From NCBI RefSeq assembly GCF_009764265.1, contig NZ_RWIR01000032.1, forward strand, positions 1-34,667: 34,667 bases of DNA, read 5' to 3'. Of the stretch, positions 8,691-15,182 are shown piece after piece. The notes under the pieces are model-generated. The model was not told the origin of the DNA. It worked only from the letters and a program-made list of their open reading frames with translations, and made no database searches. The position numbers and the translations under genes were made by a program. The stretch's first letter is position 1, and each line of letters begins with the position of its first letter. The DNA is from Pseudomonas sp. PB101. Its GTDB lineage: Bacteria > Pseudomonadota > Gammaproteobacteria > Pseudomonadales > Pseudomonadaceae.

Positions 8691-9755
8691 TCAGCGCGAC
8701 TCGCGCTCCAGCAACTGGCGTTTGCGCTCGACTCCCCAGCGATAGCCCGACAGATTGCCATCGCTGCGCACCACGCGATGGCACGGGATCGCCACGGCCA
8801 GGCTGTTCGCGCCGCAGGCTTGGGCCACGGCGCGAACGGCTTTTGGTTGACCGATGCGCTGGGCGACATCGGCGTAGCTGGCAGTGCTGCCCGCCGGAAT
8901 CTCGCGCAGGGCTTGCCAGACACGCTCCTGAAACGCCGTGCCGCGTACGTCCAGCGGCAAGTCAAGGCCAATGGACGGCGCCTCGATGAAGCCGACGACC
9001 CTGGCAATCAACTGCTCGAACTCATGATCGGCACCTATCAGGTTGGCGCGCCGGAACTTGTCTTGCAGATCGCAGACCAGTTGATGCGGGTCATCGCCCA
9101 GCAGGATCGCACAGACCCCGCGCTCACTTTGCGCCACCAGTATCGCGCCCAGCGAACACTGGCCGACGGCAAAACGAATGTCGTTGTTTTGACCGGCGGC
9201 ACGGTAGTCCCCGGGTTTCATGCCAAGCAGTTGGTCTGCCGCTTCATAAAATCGGCTGTTGGAGTTGAAGCCGGCGTCATACAGGGCATCGGTGACCGAG
9301 CCGCCGTCCGTCAGGCGCTCGCGCACCTTGCGTGAGCGATGTGCGTCGGCGTAGCCCTTGGGCGTCAGGCCGGTGACGGCTTTGAACACGCGATGAAAGT
9401 GAAAGCTGCTGAGTCCCGCCGCCTCGGCCAGTTCGCCCAGGGTGGGCAGGGTTTCGGCGCCTTCGATCTGGCGGCAGGCAGCGGCCACGGTGGCGGCATG
9501 CTGCTCGGCGACTTCGCTCTGATCTTTCGCCGCGCGCTTGCTCGCACGATAGCCCGCGGCCCGGGCCTGTTCGGCGCTGTCGAAAAATTCGACATTCTGT
9601 GGTTTGGGCAAGCGTGCCAGGCTGCTGGGGTTGCAGTAAATGCCGGTGGTTTTCACGGCATACACAAATTGCCCGTCAGCCTTGGAGTCGCGGGCGACCA
9701 CGGCGGCCCAGCGCGGATCGTTTTCGATGGTGATCTTGGTCGATTGGCGAGTCAT
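8691..9755 (-). CDS. ada: Ada-type methyltransferase and transcriptional activator with degenerate N-terminal zinc site
   Basis: This 354-residue protein has the E. coli Ada layout: an N-terminal phosphotriester-repair domain (about 1-85), an AraC-type helix-turn-helix (about 90-185; SFHFHRVFKAVTGLTPKGY) and a C-terminal O6-methylguanine methyltransferase domain with the acceptor Cys near 325 in AIPCHRVV and the RAVAQACGAN segment. In E. coli, Cys38, 42, 69 and 72 bind zinc and Cys38 accepts the methyl. Here Cys41 matches Cys38, but the others read Ser45, Ser72 and Ala75 (YCNPSS and RASKRA). Zinc binding as in E. coli is therefore unlikely, while O6-methylguanine repair should persist. The start at 9755 has AAGGA about nine bases upstream. 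An Ada-box-like element lies 67 bp upstream. The gene follows alkB on the same strand after 87 bp. Confidence 0.92.
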   Translation of the reverse strand: MTRQSTKITIENDPRWAAVVARDSKADGQFVYAVKTTGIYCNPSSLARLPKPQNVEFFDSAEQARAAGYRASKRAAKDQSEVAEQHAATVAAACRQIEGAETLPTLGELAEAAGLSSFHFHRVFKAVTGLTPKGYADAHRSRKVRERLTDGGSVTDALYDAGFNSNSRFYEAADQLLGMKPGDYRAAGQNNDIRFAVGQCSLGAILVAQSERGVCAILLGDDPHQLVCDLQDKFRRANLIGADHEFEQLIARVVGFIEAPSIGLDLPLDVRGTAFQERVWQALREIPAGSTASYADVAQRIGQPKAVRAVAQACGANSLAVAIPCHRVVRSDGNLSGYRWGVERKRQLLERESR

Positions 9756-9810
9756 GGCGTCATGTCCTTCGAGGAGTTGCCTGCACAATAACCATGGGGC
9801 AATTGCCACA

Positions 9811-9839
9811 CACTCCGGCGCTTGCGGTCAAATTCGCAG
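9811..9839 (-). promoter_or_regulatory. Ada-box-like element upstream of ada
   Basis: Read on the minus strand this contains AATTTGACCGCAAG, that is AAT, six bases, GCAA. This is the spacing of the A box and B box bound by E. coli Ada (AATTAAAGCGCAAG). The B box lies 67 bp before the ada start. A 29-bp block here is repeated with five changes at 11271-11299, at nearly the same distance before the 2OG-oxygenase gene, which argues for function. Confidence 0.65.
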
Positions 9840-9842
9840 TCT

Positions 9843-10508
9843 TCAACCGGCGGTGCGAAACGTGAAGTTGATGCGTTGCTCGCCCAGTCTCGGATGATGG
9901 CCGTCCTTGATCGGCAACACGCCGTGATAGCGCAGGCGATCCACGCCGCCCCAGACCACGATGTCGCTATGCAGCAGGGGAACGCGTTGGCTTTTGTCGC
10001 TGCGCGCAAAGCCGCCGAACAGGAACATCGCCGGCAAGCCCAGCGAAACCGAAACGATGGGGGCTGCGTAGCAATGCTCGTCCTTGTCCTGATGCAGGGA
10101 CATTTTTGCCCCGGGGATGTAGCGATTGATCAGGCAGGAGTCTGGCACAAAGTCGCTGAAATCCGCGGCCTGCGCCGCCGCTTGTGCCAATTGGAAAAAC
10201 ACCTCGGGCATCAAGGGCCAGGGCTGGCCGGTCTGCGGGTCGTGGCGAGTGTAGCGATAGCCGCTGCGGTCAGTGGTCCAGCCGAAGGTGCCACAACTGC
10301 TCAGCGCGACCGACATGGTAAAGCCGCCGGGCGTGACCATCTGTCGAAACGGCGCGGCCGCCAGCACCGCCTCCAGCGCGGGCAACACACGCTCAAGCCA
10401 GGGCAGGGCGAAGCCTCTGAGCACGTAGGATTGTTCGCCGATCTGCTCGCGTCTCGGCTGCTGCTCGGGCTCGGCATCGGCAAACAGATCGAAAGTCAGT
10501 GGGTTCAT
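9843..10508 (-). CDS. alkB: Alpha-ketoglutarate-dependent DNA dioxygenase AlkB
   Basis: This 221-residue Fe(II)/2-oxoglutarate dioxygenase oxidatively removes methyl groups from 1-methyladenine and 3-methylcytosine in DNA. The iron ligands are His139 and Asp141 (LHQDKDE) and His195 (RYHGV). The 2OG/substrate motif RINFTFR supplies Arg212, Asn214 and Arg218. NRY (128-130) precedes the iron site. These positions are offset from E. coli AlkB by a constant eight residues. Tyr/Trp substrate-pocket residues (SCGTFGWTTD, GYRY) are present. The start codon lies 3 bp after the stop of the upstream 2OG-oxygenase gene, so the two form an operon; ada follows with its own element. Confidence 0.95.
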   Translation of the reverse strand: MNPLTFDLFADAEPEQQPRREQIGEQSYVLRGFALPWLERVLPALEAVLAAAPFRQMVTPGGFTMSVALSSCGTFGWTTDRSGYRYTRHDPQTGQPWPLMPEVFFQLAQAAAQAADFSDFVPDSCLINRYIPGAKMSLHQDKDEHCYAAPIVSVSLGLPAMFLFGGFARSDKSQRVPLLHSDIVVWGGVDRLRYHGVLPIKDGHHPRLGEQRINFTFRTAG

Positions 10509-10511
10509 GGG

Positions 10512-11216
10512 TCATGACGCATCGTGAAAGATGATTCCAAGAGTATGCCGTTTGCCGCTGTGCAGGCGACTGACGCCGTGACGCAGGGTCACGCGGTAGA
10601 AACCGCGAGTCCCTTTGACCGGCCGCTGGTTGACGGCAAATATCAGCCCGTCACCTTTGTTCAGAACGATGACCATCGGGCGCGACTGCATTCGCGGGCG
10701 CTGTTCGGTCATGACAAATTCACCGCCGGTGAAATCTTGCTCGGGGTCTGAAAGCAAAATCGCCACCTGCAGTGGGAAAACGTGCTCACCGTACAGATCC
10801 TGATGCAGGCAGTTGTAGTCCTGCGCTCCATATTGCAGCAACAAGGGGGTCGGACGGTTCTGACCAGCGGCATGACAGCGTGCGAGGAAGGCGTGGTGAG
10901 TTTCAGGAAAACGCTCCGGCACACCCATCTGTTCATGCCAGCGATTGGCGATGGGCAGCAGGCGCGGGTAGAGCGCGCTGCGCAAGCGGGTCACCAGGTC
11001 AGGCAACGGGTAGCTGAAATACTTGTACTCGCCGCGACCGAACCCGTGGCGAGCCATCACCACATGCGAGCGAAAGGGTTCGGTCCGGGGGTACAGGGCG
11101 CTGACCTGCTCACAAGCCTTGTGGCTCAACAGTGACGGGATGACGGCGTAACCGTCCTGATCAAGTTGCTGTTCCAGTCGGGGCCAGTCCAGCCTGTCCA
11201 GATATTGCTCGCTCAT
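10512..11216 (-). CDS. 2OG-Fe(II) oxygenase paired with alkB, substrate unknown
   Basis: This 234-residue protein has a prolyl-4-hydroxylase-like 2OG-Fe(II) fold. The expected iron ligands are His138 and Asp140 (NCLHQDLYG) and a distal His213 (LRHGVSRL), with Arg223 (GKRHTLGIIFHDA) as the 2OG-binding residue. The N-terminal part (DGYAVIPSLLSHKACEQV) is typical for such oxygenases. It is distinct in sequence from AlkB. It is first in a two-gene operon with alkB (3-bp gap) and has an Ada-box-like element 66 bp upstream, so a role in alkylation damage is likely by context. Whether it acts on DNA, RNA or protein cannot be told from sequence. GAGG about eight bases upstream supports the start. Confidence 0.85.
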   Translation of the reverse strand: MSEQYLDRLDWPRLEQQLDQDGYAVIPSLLSHKACEQVSALYPRTEPFRSHVVMARHGFGRGEYKYFSYPLPDLVTRLRSALYPRLLPIANRWHEQMGVPERFPETHHAFLARCHAAGQNRPTPLLLQYGAQDYNCLHQDLYGEHVFPLQVAILLSDPEQDFTGGEFVMTEQRPRMQSRPMVIVLNKGDGLIFAVNQRPVKGTRGFYRVTLRHGVSRLHSGKRHTLGIIFHDAS

Positions 11217-11270
11217 TGCCGGGCCTCTTGTGGGGGAGGTGGCCAGTCTGGATCAGATGAATGCAGCAGG

Positions 11271-11299
11271 CACTCCGGCGCTTGCGGTCGAACTGCGAG
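11271..11299 (-). promoter_or_regulatory. Second Ada-box-like element, upstream of the 2OG-oxygenase/alkB operon
   Basis: The minus strand reads AGTTCGACCGCAAGCGCC. The B box GCAA is kept, and the A box AAT is AGT here. The 29-bp block matches the element before ada at 24 of 29 positions. The distance to the start codon (66 bp) almost equals that before ada (67 bp), pointing to shared control by Ada. Confidence 0.6.
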
Positions 11300-11332
11300 G
11301 GGGAGTCGACGTCCATGTCGCTCCGGATCGCG

Positions 11333-11500
11333 TTACAGCGCTTTGCTGACGCTGATTTCGCTGATGACGTCGTCCTGGCCGTGAATGGCATCCAGCGCCG
11401 CCCTGGCTTCTTCCGGGGTGCCGTTTTCAAGCTGGGCGAACTCGAAGCGGCGCTCACCGTTGAGTTTGTATTTGATGACGTACTTGGTCGTTTGGGCCAC
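11333..11500 (-). CDS. Small conserved-type hypothetical protein, GTG start
   Basis: This 55-residue frame begins at GTG (MAQTTKYVIKYKLNGERRF in translation) with AGGCAGA upstream, and ends ...SEISVSKAL. It was found by reading the minus strand. Composition is that of a soluble, acidic small protein: a beta-hairpin-like start (YVIKYKLNGERRFEFAQL), then a helix (TPEEARAALDAIHG), then a strand. It lies between the DUF1883 gene and the alkylation-repair operon on the same strand. The function is unknown. Confidence 0.65.
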   Translation of the reverse strand: MAQTTKYVIKYKLNGERRFEFAQLENGTPEEARAALDAIHGQDDVISEISVSKAL

Positions 11501-11537
11501 GGTTGTATCTGCCTGTCGTGTGTTTCGGGTTCGCGGA

Positions 11538-11840
11538 TCAGCTTAGTTTCGTGCTGGAACGGCGAATGATTTTGATCGAGTGAGTCAGGGTGGGCTTGCG
11601 CGTCACGCTGATGGCGCGGCGGTTGACGGTGTCGATCGTGATGTTCCAGAAACCGGTGCTCGGGGCCGTGATGCGGGCCGGAAACGTGTCGAATGCTCCG
11701 CCGTGATAGGTGTGACGGCCGCCATTCTTGAAGCTGCGGAAGTTGGCGTCGTTCATCAAGCGGATGTTGCACATTTGAGAGCATTGAATGACGACGATGT
11801 CGTCTTCGTTGAGGTGCTCGCGCTGATGGATATATTTCAT
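11538..11840 (-). CDS. DUF1883 domain protein
   Basis: This 100-residue protein matches the DUF1883 pattern: an N-terminal MKYIHQREHLNEDDIVVIQC, the CNIRLMNDANF segment, then a glycine/aromatic stretch (GGRHTYHGGAF), the PARITAPSTGFWNITID block and a basic tail. The family is a small beta-rich fold of unknown function. GGAGG nine bases before the ATG is a strong ribosome site. It precedes the 55-residue gene on the same strand by 37 bp and may be co-transcribed with it. Confidence 0.8.
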   Translation of the reverse strand: MKYIHQREHLNEDDIVVIQCSQMCNIRLMNDANFRSFKNGGRHTYHGGAFDTFPARITAPSTGFWNITIDTVNRRAISVTRKPTLTHSIKIIRRSSTKLS

Positions 11841-12042
11841 GAGGCGCCTCCAGAAGGGCTTTTTCTACTAAATCAAAACGATAGCTTGGGCGATTGGCGC
11901 AGTTTATCAGCCCGGGGGCCTTATTATCCGGCCACTTTGACAATTAAAGAACGCTAATTTCACGTTTGATGAGCGATAAAGCAGATTGCCTCGGAGAAAA
12001 AACGCATCTGCGTTGTCCGAGCGTCTTTATCGGAGGTTTTGT

Positions 12043-12399
12043 ATGAAGTGGGGTTTGTGGGTTGTTTCGCTGGCGGTGTCGCTCGGCGGTTGTGCGAACG
12101 TCTCTGATATCAATGAGTCGTTGCCAACCATGAGCGTGATTTCTGGCAAGAAGCCCCATGAGTATGCGCAGTGCCTCAGCGAAAAACTGGCCGACAGTCG
12201 TGGCGCCTTGCAAATCGAGCCGCACAAGGACGGCTTGCGCGTGATCGTTCCGCTCAAGTTGTCCATGGGGCCGTCTGCCGTATTCGACATCGAGGATCGC
12301 TCGGGTGGCAGCAGCATCAAGCTGCACGAGAGCATGTCCAATGTCCCTGTGCGTCCCAAGGATGTACAGAAAGCCGCTACCGAGTGCATTTCCGGCTGA
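12043..12399 (+). CDS. Small putative lipoprotein
   Basis: This 118-residue protein starts at the ATG with GGAGG seven bases upstream (cggaggttttgt). The signal peptide ends in a lipobox (SLGGC, Cys near residue 18), which predicts lipidation and membrane anchoring. The mature part has two further cysteines (QCLSEK and ATECISG) that could form a disulfide. No known domain is recognised. The gene is divergent from the DUF1883 gene. Confidence 0.7.
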   Translation: MKWGLWVVSLAVSLGGCANVSDINESLPTMSVISGKKPHEYAQCLSEKLADSRGALQIEPHKDGLRVIVPLKLSMGPSAVFDIEDRSGGSSIKLHESMSNVPVRPKDVQKAATECISG

Positions 12400-12471
12400 T
12401 AAACTGGCGACCCACAGCACCGATGCCGTCAAAGCCTGGCTTTGGCGGCATTGTCATTTCTGGAGTCGACT

Positions 12472-12702
12472 ATGAAGCGAGAGCAGGTCCGGGAGCGCCA
12501 TGCAGAGGGACATATCTCTGCCACCCATGTGATTCAGAATCCGGCGGACCGCGGCGAGTGGATCGTTTTTTTCAAGAAAAGCGCCGGGCGCAGCTATTTC
12601 CTGGTGGATGACAACGATGAAGTCGAGTCCTTCGACAAGCTCGACGAGCTGATCGAAACGCTGCGCGGACTCGGGATCAAGTTCGCCGAAATACATCTGT
12701 AG
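12472..12702 (+). CDS. Small hypothetical protein, 76 residues
   Basis: Translation starts at the ATG with TGGAG about seven bases upstream. The protein MKREQVRERHAEGH... is charged, soluble and lacks a signal peptide. The central part (WIVFFKKSAGRSYFLVDD) looks like a beta-hairpin, followed by a helix (DKLDELIETLRGLGI) and a final strand. It follows the lipoprotein by 72 bp and converges on another lipoprotein gene. I do not recognise a characterised family. Confidence 0.7.
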   Translation: MKREQVRERHAEGHISATHVIQNPADRGEWIVFFKKSAGRSYFLVDDNDEVESFDKLDELIETLRGLGIKFAEIHL

Positions 12703-12713
12703 CGTCGGGCACC

Positions 12714-12995
12714 TTACTTGCAGACCACCACGACGTTGCGGTTCTTGTAATTGCCAATGTCGGCGCCGAGGGTCTTTTCACTCTCCTTGAGCGAGGGGGT
12801 GCCGTCGGTGCCGACAATCCGGTAGCCGGTCCCAGCACAGGAGGCATCGGCCTTTTCGTAGCAGGCCGCCCAGGAATTCGCCTCTCCCGAGCAATCGATC
12901 GTCAAGCCCTGTTCGCCATTACCCAGGTAGGTTTGTTCCGACGTTGCGCAGCCGCTCAGGGCCAATACCGCCAGCAAAGGCAAAATCTTTTTCAT
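12714..12995 (-). CDS. Small lipoprotein
   Basis: This 93-residue protein begins MKKILPLLAVLALSGCATS, a clear lipoprotein signal with lipobox LSGC (Cys16). The mature part has four more cysteines (DCSGEA, ACYEKADASC and the terminal VVVCK), suggesting disulfides. It ends in a run of valines. No clear Shine-Dalgarno site is seen. Similar short Pseudomonas lipoproteins of unknown role exist. It is convergent with the 76-residue gene. Confidence 0.75.
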   Translation of the reverse strand: MKKILPLLAVLALSGCATSEQTYLGNGEQGLTIDCSGEANSWAACYEKADASCAGTGYRIVGTDGTPSLKESEKTLGADIGNYKNRNVVVVCK

Positions 12996-13087
12996 GGTTT
13001 GATCATCGTCAGTGGGAAGGGCTAAGGCTGAGACAGCGGCGGATTGAAAAGGTTATAGCCAAAGGCCACTTCTTTTCGTCATTCACC

Positions 13088-13230
13088 GGGAAACACCGAT
13101 AACGCAATACTGTAGGAGCCGGCTTTTCGGCGATGGACTCAAGTGCGCCGCGTTTGTCCGGTTTATACGCGTCATCGTTGACGACCATCGCCAGCAAGCT
13201 GGCTCCTACAAGGACCGTGTCCGAATCGAA
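13088..13230. repeat. REPIN copy C with conserved outer flanks
   Basis: Left REP arm TGTAGGAGCCGGC (from 13111) and inverted right arm AGCTGGCTCCTACA (to 13210) enclose a spacer with GCGCCGCGTTT and CATCGTTGACGACCATCGC. Outside the arms, the left flank (GGGAAACACCGATAACGCAA) and right flank (AGGACCGTGTCCGAATCGAA) also match the copy at 14.9-15.06 kb, so the repeated unit is about 140 bp rather than only the REP pair. Confidence 0.85.
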
Positions 13231-13242
13231 TCCGCACTCATG

Positions 13243-13271
13243 AAAAAAGCCCTGTGCAATGACAGGGCTTT
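13243..13271 (-). terminator. Rho-independent terminator downstream of the 62-residue gene
   Basis: Read on the minus strand: AAAGCCCTGT, six-base loop, ACAGGGCTTT, then a T run. It lies 13 bp past the stop codon of the small gene. Confidence 0.8.
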
Positions 13272-13284
13272 GGGGGGGCGTCGG

Positions 13285-13473
13285 TCAGTTCTTGTCCTTG
13301 CCGCGTCGCTTGGGTTCCGGGTGCTCCAGCTCAAGCACCGAAGCCACTTCGATTGCCAGGGCTTCGGTCGGGAAAGGTCCGGCGATATTTTCACCGGCGA
13401 CACTGGCCACCCACCATTGGCCATCTTTCGCCTTGTTGATCAGGAATCCATTGACGCTTTTTGCTTCCGACAT
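13285..13473 (-). CDS. Small hypothetical protein, 62 residues
   Basis: The protein starts MSEAKSVNGFLINKAKDGQWW and ends in a basic tail (PKRRGKDKN). A short beta-rich core (WWVASVAGENIAGPF) precedes a helix (TEALAIEVASVLELE). GAGG about eight bases upstream supports the ATG. It has its own terminator and is probably monocistronic, divergent from galU. The function is unknown. Confidence 0.75.
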   Translation of the reverse strand: MSEAKSVNGFLINKAKDGQWWVASVAGENIAGPFPTEALAIEVASVLELEHPEPKRRGKDKN

Positions 13474-13620
13474 CTATTTGCCTCGTTGTCTGGTTCAATC
13501 GCGCCATGATACCGGCAAACGCACGCAACGGGTGCGGATGGGCGTAGGGTAGGTCGATCCGCGCCTGTGAAATCGTGCAATTACGCAGGTTTCTGCTATG
13601 CCTAACAGGTTGCGAAGTGA

Positions 13621-13638
13621 CCTGCGCACGTACGCAGG
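13621..13638. promoter_or_regulatory. Inverted repeat in the galU upstream region
   Basis: CCTGCG, six bases (CACGTA), CGCAGG is a perfect inverted repeat; another ACGCAGG occurs about 50 bp upstream. Just downstream, GAACTA (13639-13644), 16 bases, then TCTAT resembles an AlgU/RpoE promoter (GAACTT, N16, TCTGA), about 100 bp before galU. The rest of the 288-bp gap 13474-13761 shows nothing further. Confidence 0.3.
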
Positions 13639-13761
13639 GAACTATCGGCAAGAATATTTCTCTATGTTGACATCGGTTAGCCAGCGCGGGGCATTGTAAG
13701 GTGCACGCCGCCTGATTAGACTGCGCCGAAACTCGTACACACAGCCCTTTCAAGGACTTAT

Positions 13762-14601
13762 ATGATCAAGAAATGCTTGTTCCCAGCAGCCGGTTACGGT
13801 ACTCGCTTCCTGCCAGCGACTAAAGCCATGCCCAAAGAAATGCTGCCGGTGGTGAACAAGCCACTGATCCAGTACGGCGTCGAAGAAGCACTGGATGCCG
13901 GCTTGAACGAAATCTCCATCGTCACCGGTCGCGGCAAGCGCGCCCTGGAAGACCATTTCGACATCAGCTACGAGCTGGAAAACCAGATCAAGGGCACCGA
14001 CAAGGAAAAATACCTGGTCGGCATCCGTCGCCTGCTGGACGAGTGCTCGTTCTCCTACACTCGCCAGACTGAAATGAAAGGTCTGGGTCACGCGATCCTG
14101 ACTGGTCGTCCGCTGATCGGCGACGAACCGTTCGCCGTGGTGTTGGCGGATGACCTGTGCGTCAACCTGGAAGGTGACGGCGTACTCAAGCAGATGGTCA
14201 AGCTGTACAAGCAGTATCGCTGCACCATCGTCGCGATCATGGAAGTCGACCCGCAAGAAACCAGCAAGTACGGCGTAATTGCCGGCGACCTGATCGGAGA
14301 CGACCTGTACCGCGTGCGCAACATGGTCGAGAAGCCAAAACCGGAAGATGCCCCGTCGAACCTGGCGATCATCGGTCGTTACATCATGACCCCGGACATC
14401 TTCAGCCTGATCGAACAAACCGAGCCAGGTAAAGGCGGCGAGATCCAGATCACTGACGCCCTGATGAAACAGGCGCAGGACGGTTGCGTGATTGCCTACA
14501 AGTTCAAGGGCAAGCGTTTCGACTGCGGTGGTGCCGAAGGCTACATCGACGCGACCAACTTCTGCTTCGAGAACTTCTACAAGACGGGCAAGGCTTACTG
14601 A
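13762..14601 (+). CDS. galU: UTP--glucose-1-phosphate uridylyltransferase
   Basis: This 279-residue enzyme makes UDP-glucose from UTP and glucose-1-phosphate, feeding lipopolysaccharide, exopolysaccharide and other glucosylation. The nucleotide-binding signature is at the N terminus (FPAAGYGTRFLPATKAMPKEM, split as FPAAGYGTRFLPATK and AMPKEMLPV), with PLIQYGVEEA after it. Further family blocks are GLGHAILTGRPLIGDEPFAV, VLADDLC and KRFDCGGAEGYIDAT (in short runs). Length is normal. AAGGA upstream supports the ATG. It is followed by a hairpin and a strong terminator, so it is probably monocistronic. Codon use is strongly biased, as in well-expressed genes. Confidence 0.97.
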   Translation: MIKKCLFPAAGYGTRFLPATKAMPKEMLPVVNKPLIQYGVEEALDAGLNEISIVTGRGKRALEDHFDISYELENQIKGTDKEKYLVGIRRLLDECSFSYTRQTEMKGLGHAILTGRPLIGDEPFAVVLADDLCVNLEGDGVLKQMVKLYKQYRCTIVAIMEVDPQETSKYGVIAGDLIGDDLYRVRNMVEKPKPEDAPSNLAIIGRYIMTPDIFSLIEQTEPGKGGEIQITDALMKQAQDGCVIAYKFKGKRFDCGGAEGYIDATNFCFENFYKTGKAY

Positions 14602-14627
14602 TAGCCGGCGATCTGTTGTAGAAATCC

Positions 14628-14664
14628 ACCTTCGCAGACTGTGTGAAAACACGCTGATGAAGGT
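14628..14664 (+). other. Long stem-loop between galU and its terminator
   Basis: ACCTTC (14628-14633) pairs with GAAGGT (14659-14664). Inside, CAG pairs with CTG, and GTGT-GAAA-ACAC forms the tip. This hairpin lies in the galU 3' untranslated region just before the terminator and may protect the message or be a processing site. Confidence 0.45.
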
Positions 14665-14668
14665 CCAG

Positions 14669-14703
14669 GCAAACGCCCCGACTTGTTCGGGGCGTTTGCT
14701 TTT
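14669..14703 (+). terminator. Rho-independent terminator of galU
   Basis: GCAAACGCCCCGA, a five-base loop, TCGGGGCGTTTGC, then TTTT. A perfect 13-bp stem. Confidence 0.9.
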
Positions 14704-14900
14704 GTGCGGGCTGAACCCGCTCAAACTAACGAAGCGTAAGTATTGCCTGACATCCATCGCCAGAGTTTTCGAGAGAAAATCCTGATTGTCTGGTTACAGT
14801 TGAAAAATGAGTTTGCGGCGTCCTGGTAAGGTTTGTATTAAATATGATGGTCAGTAGGCGCGTTGCTTTACTGGCCAAATATCTGGTTCTTCACGCAACC
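14704..14900. other. Non-coding stretch between galU terminator and REPIN D
   Basis: This AT-richer stretch of about 200 bp contains no supported gene, RNA or repeat. It forms the first part of the 580-bp gap between galU and the DHA2 exporter; the remainder is REPIN D and a short leader. Confidence 0.6.
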
Positions 14901-15063
14901 CCGGGAAACACGGGTAACGCAATACCTGTAGGAGCCGGCTTGCTGGCGATGGACTCAAGTGCGCCGCGTTTATCCAGTTCATGCGCATTATCGTTGACGA
15001 CCATCGCTGCGATGCGGCGACCCGACAAGCCAGCTCCTACAAAAGACCGCGTCCGAGTCGAAA
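14901..15063. repeat. REPIN copy D with conserved outer flanks
   Basis: The left flank (GGGAAACACGGGTAACGCAA), left arm TGTAGGAGCCGGCTTGC (from 14928), spacer with GCGCCGCGTTTATCC and TTATCGTTGACGACCATCGC, right arm CAAGCCAGCTCCTACA and right flank AGACCGCGTCCGAGTCGAAA match copy C. The segment before the right arm (GCTGCGATGCGGCGACCC) is longer than in A and C. Confidence 0.85.
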
Positions 15064-15182
15064 ATGAAGTGACCTCCAAGCCAGTGAAATCCCCAAAAAT
15101 ATAAGCCCGAAATGTGCGTAGAAATCGACTCTCGGGGCAAGGAAACTGCCTTGGTTTTATATGAGTAAAAGGAATTTCGTAG

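Noticed and set aside
11161..11943. 260-codon minus-strand frame
   Set aside because: It overlaps the DUF1883 gene, the 55-residue gene and the Ada-box-like element in another frame and has low-complexity content.
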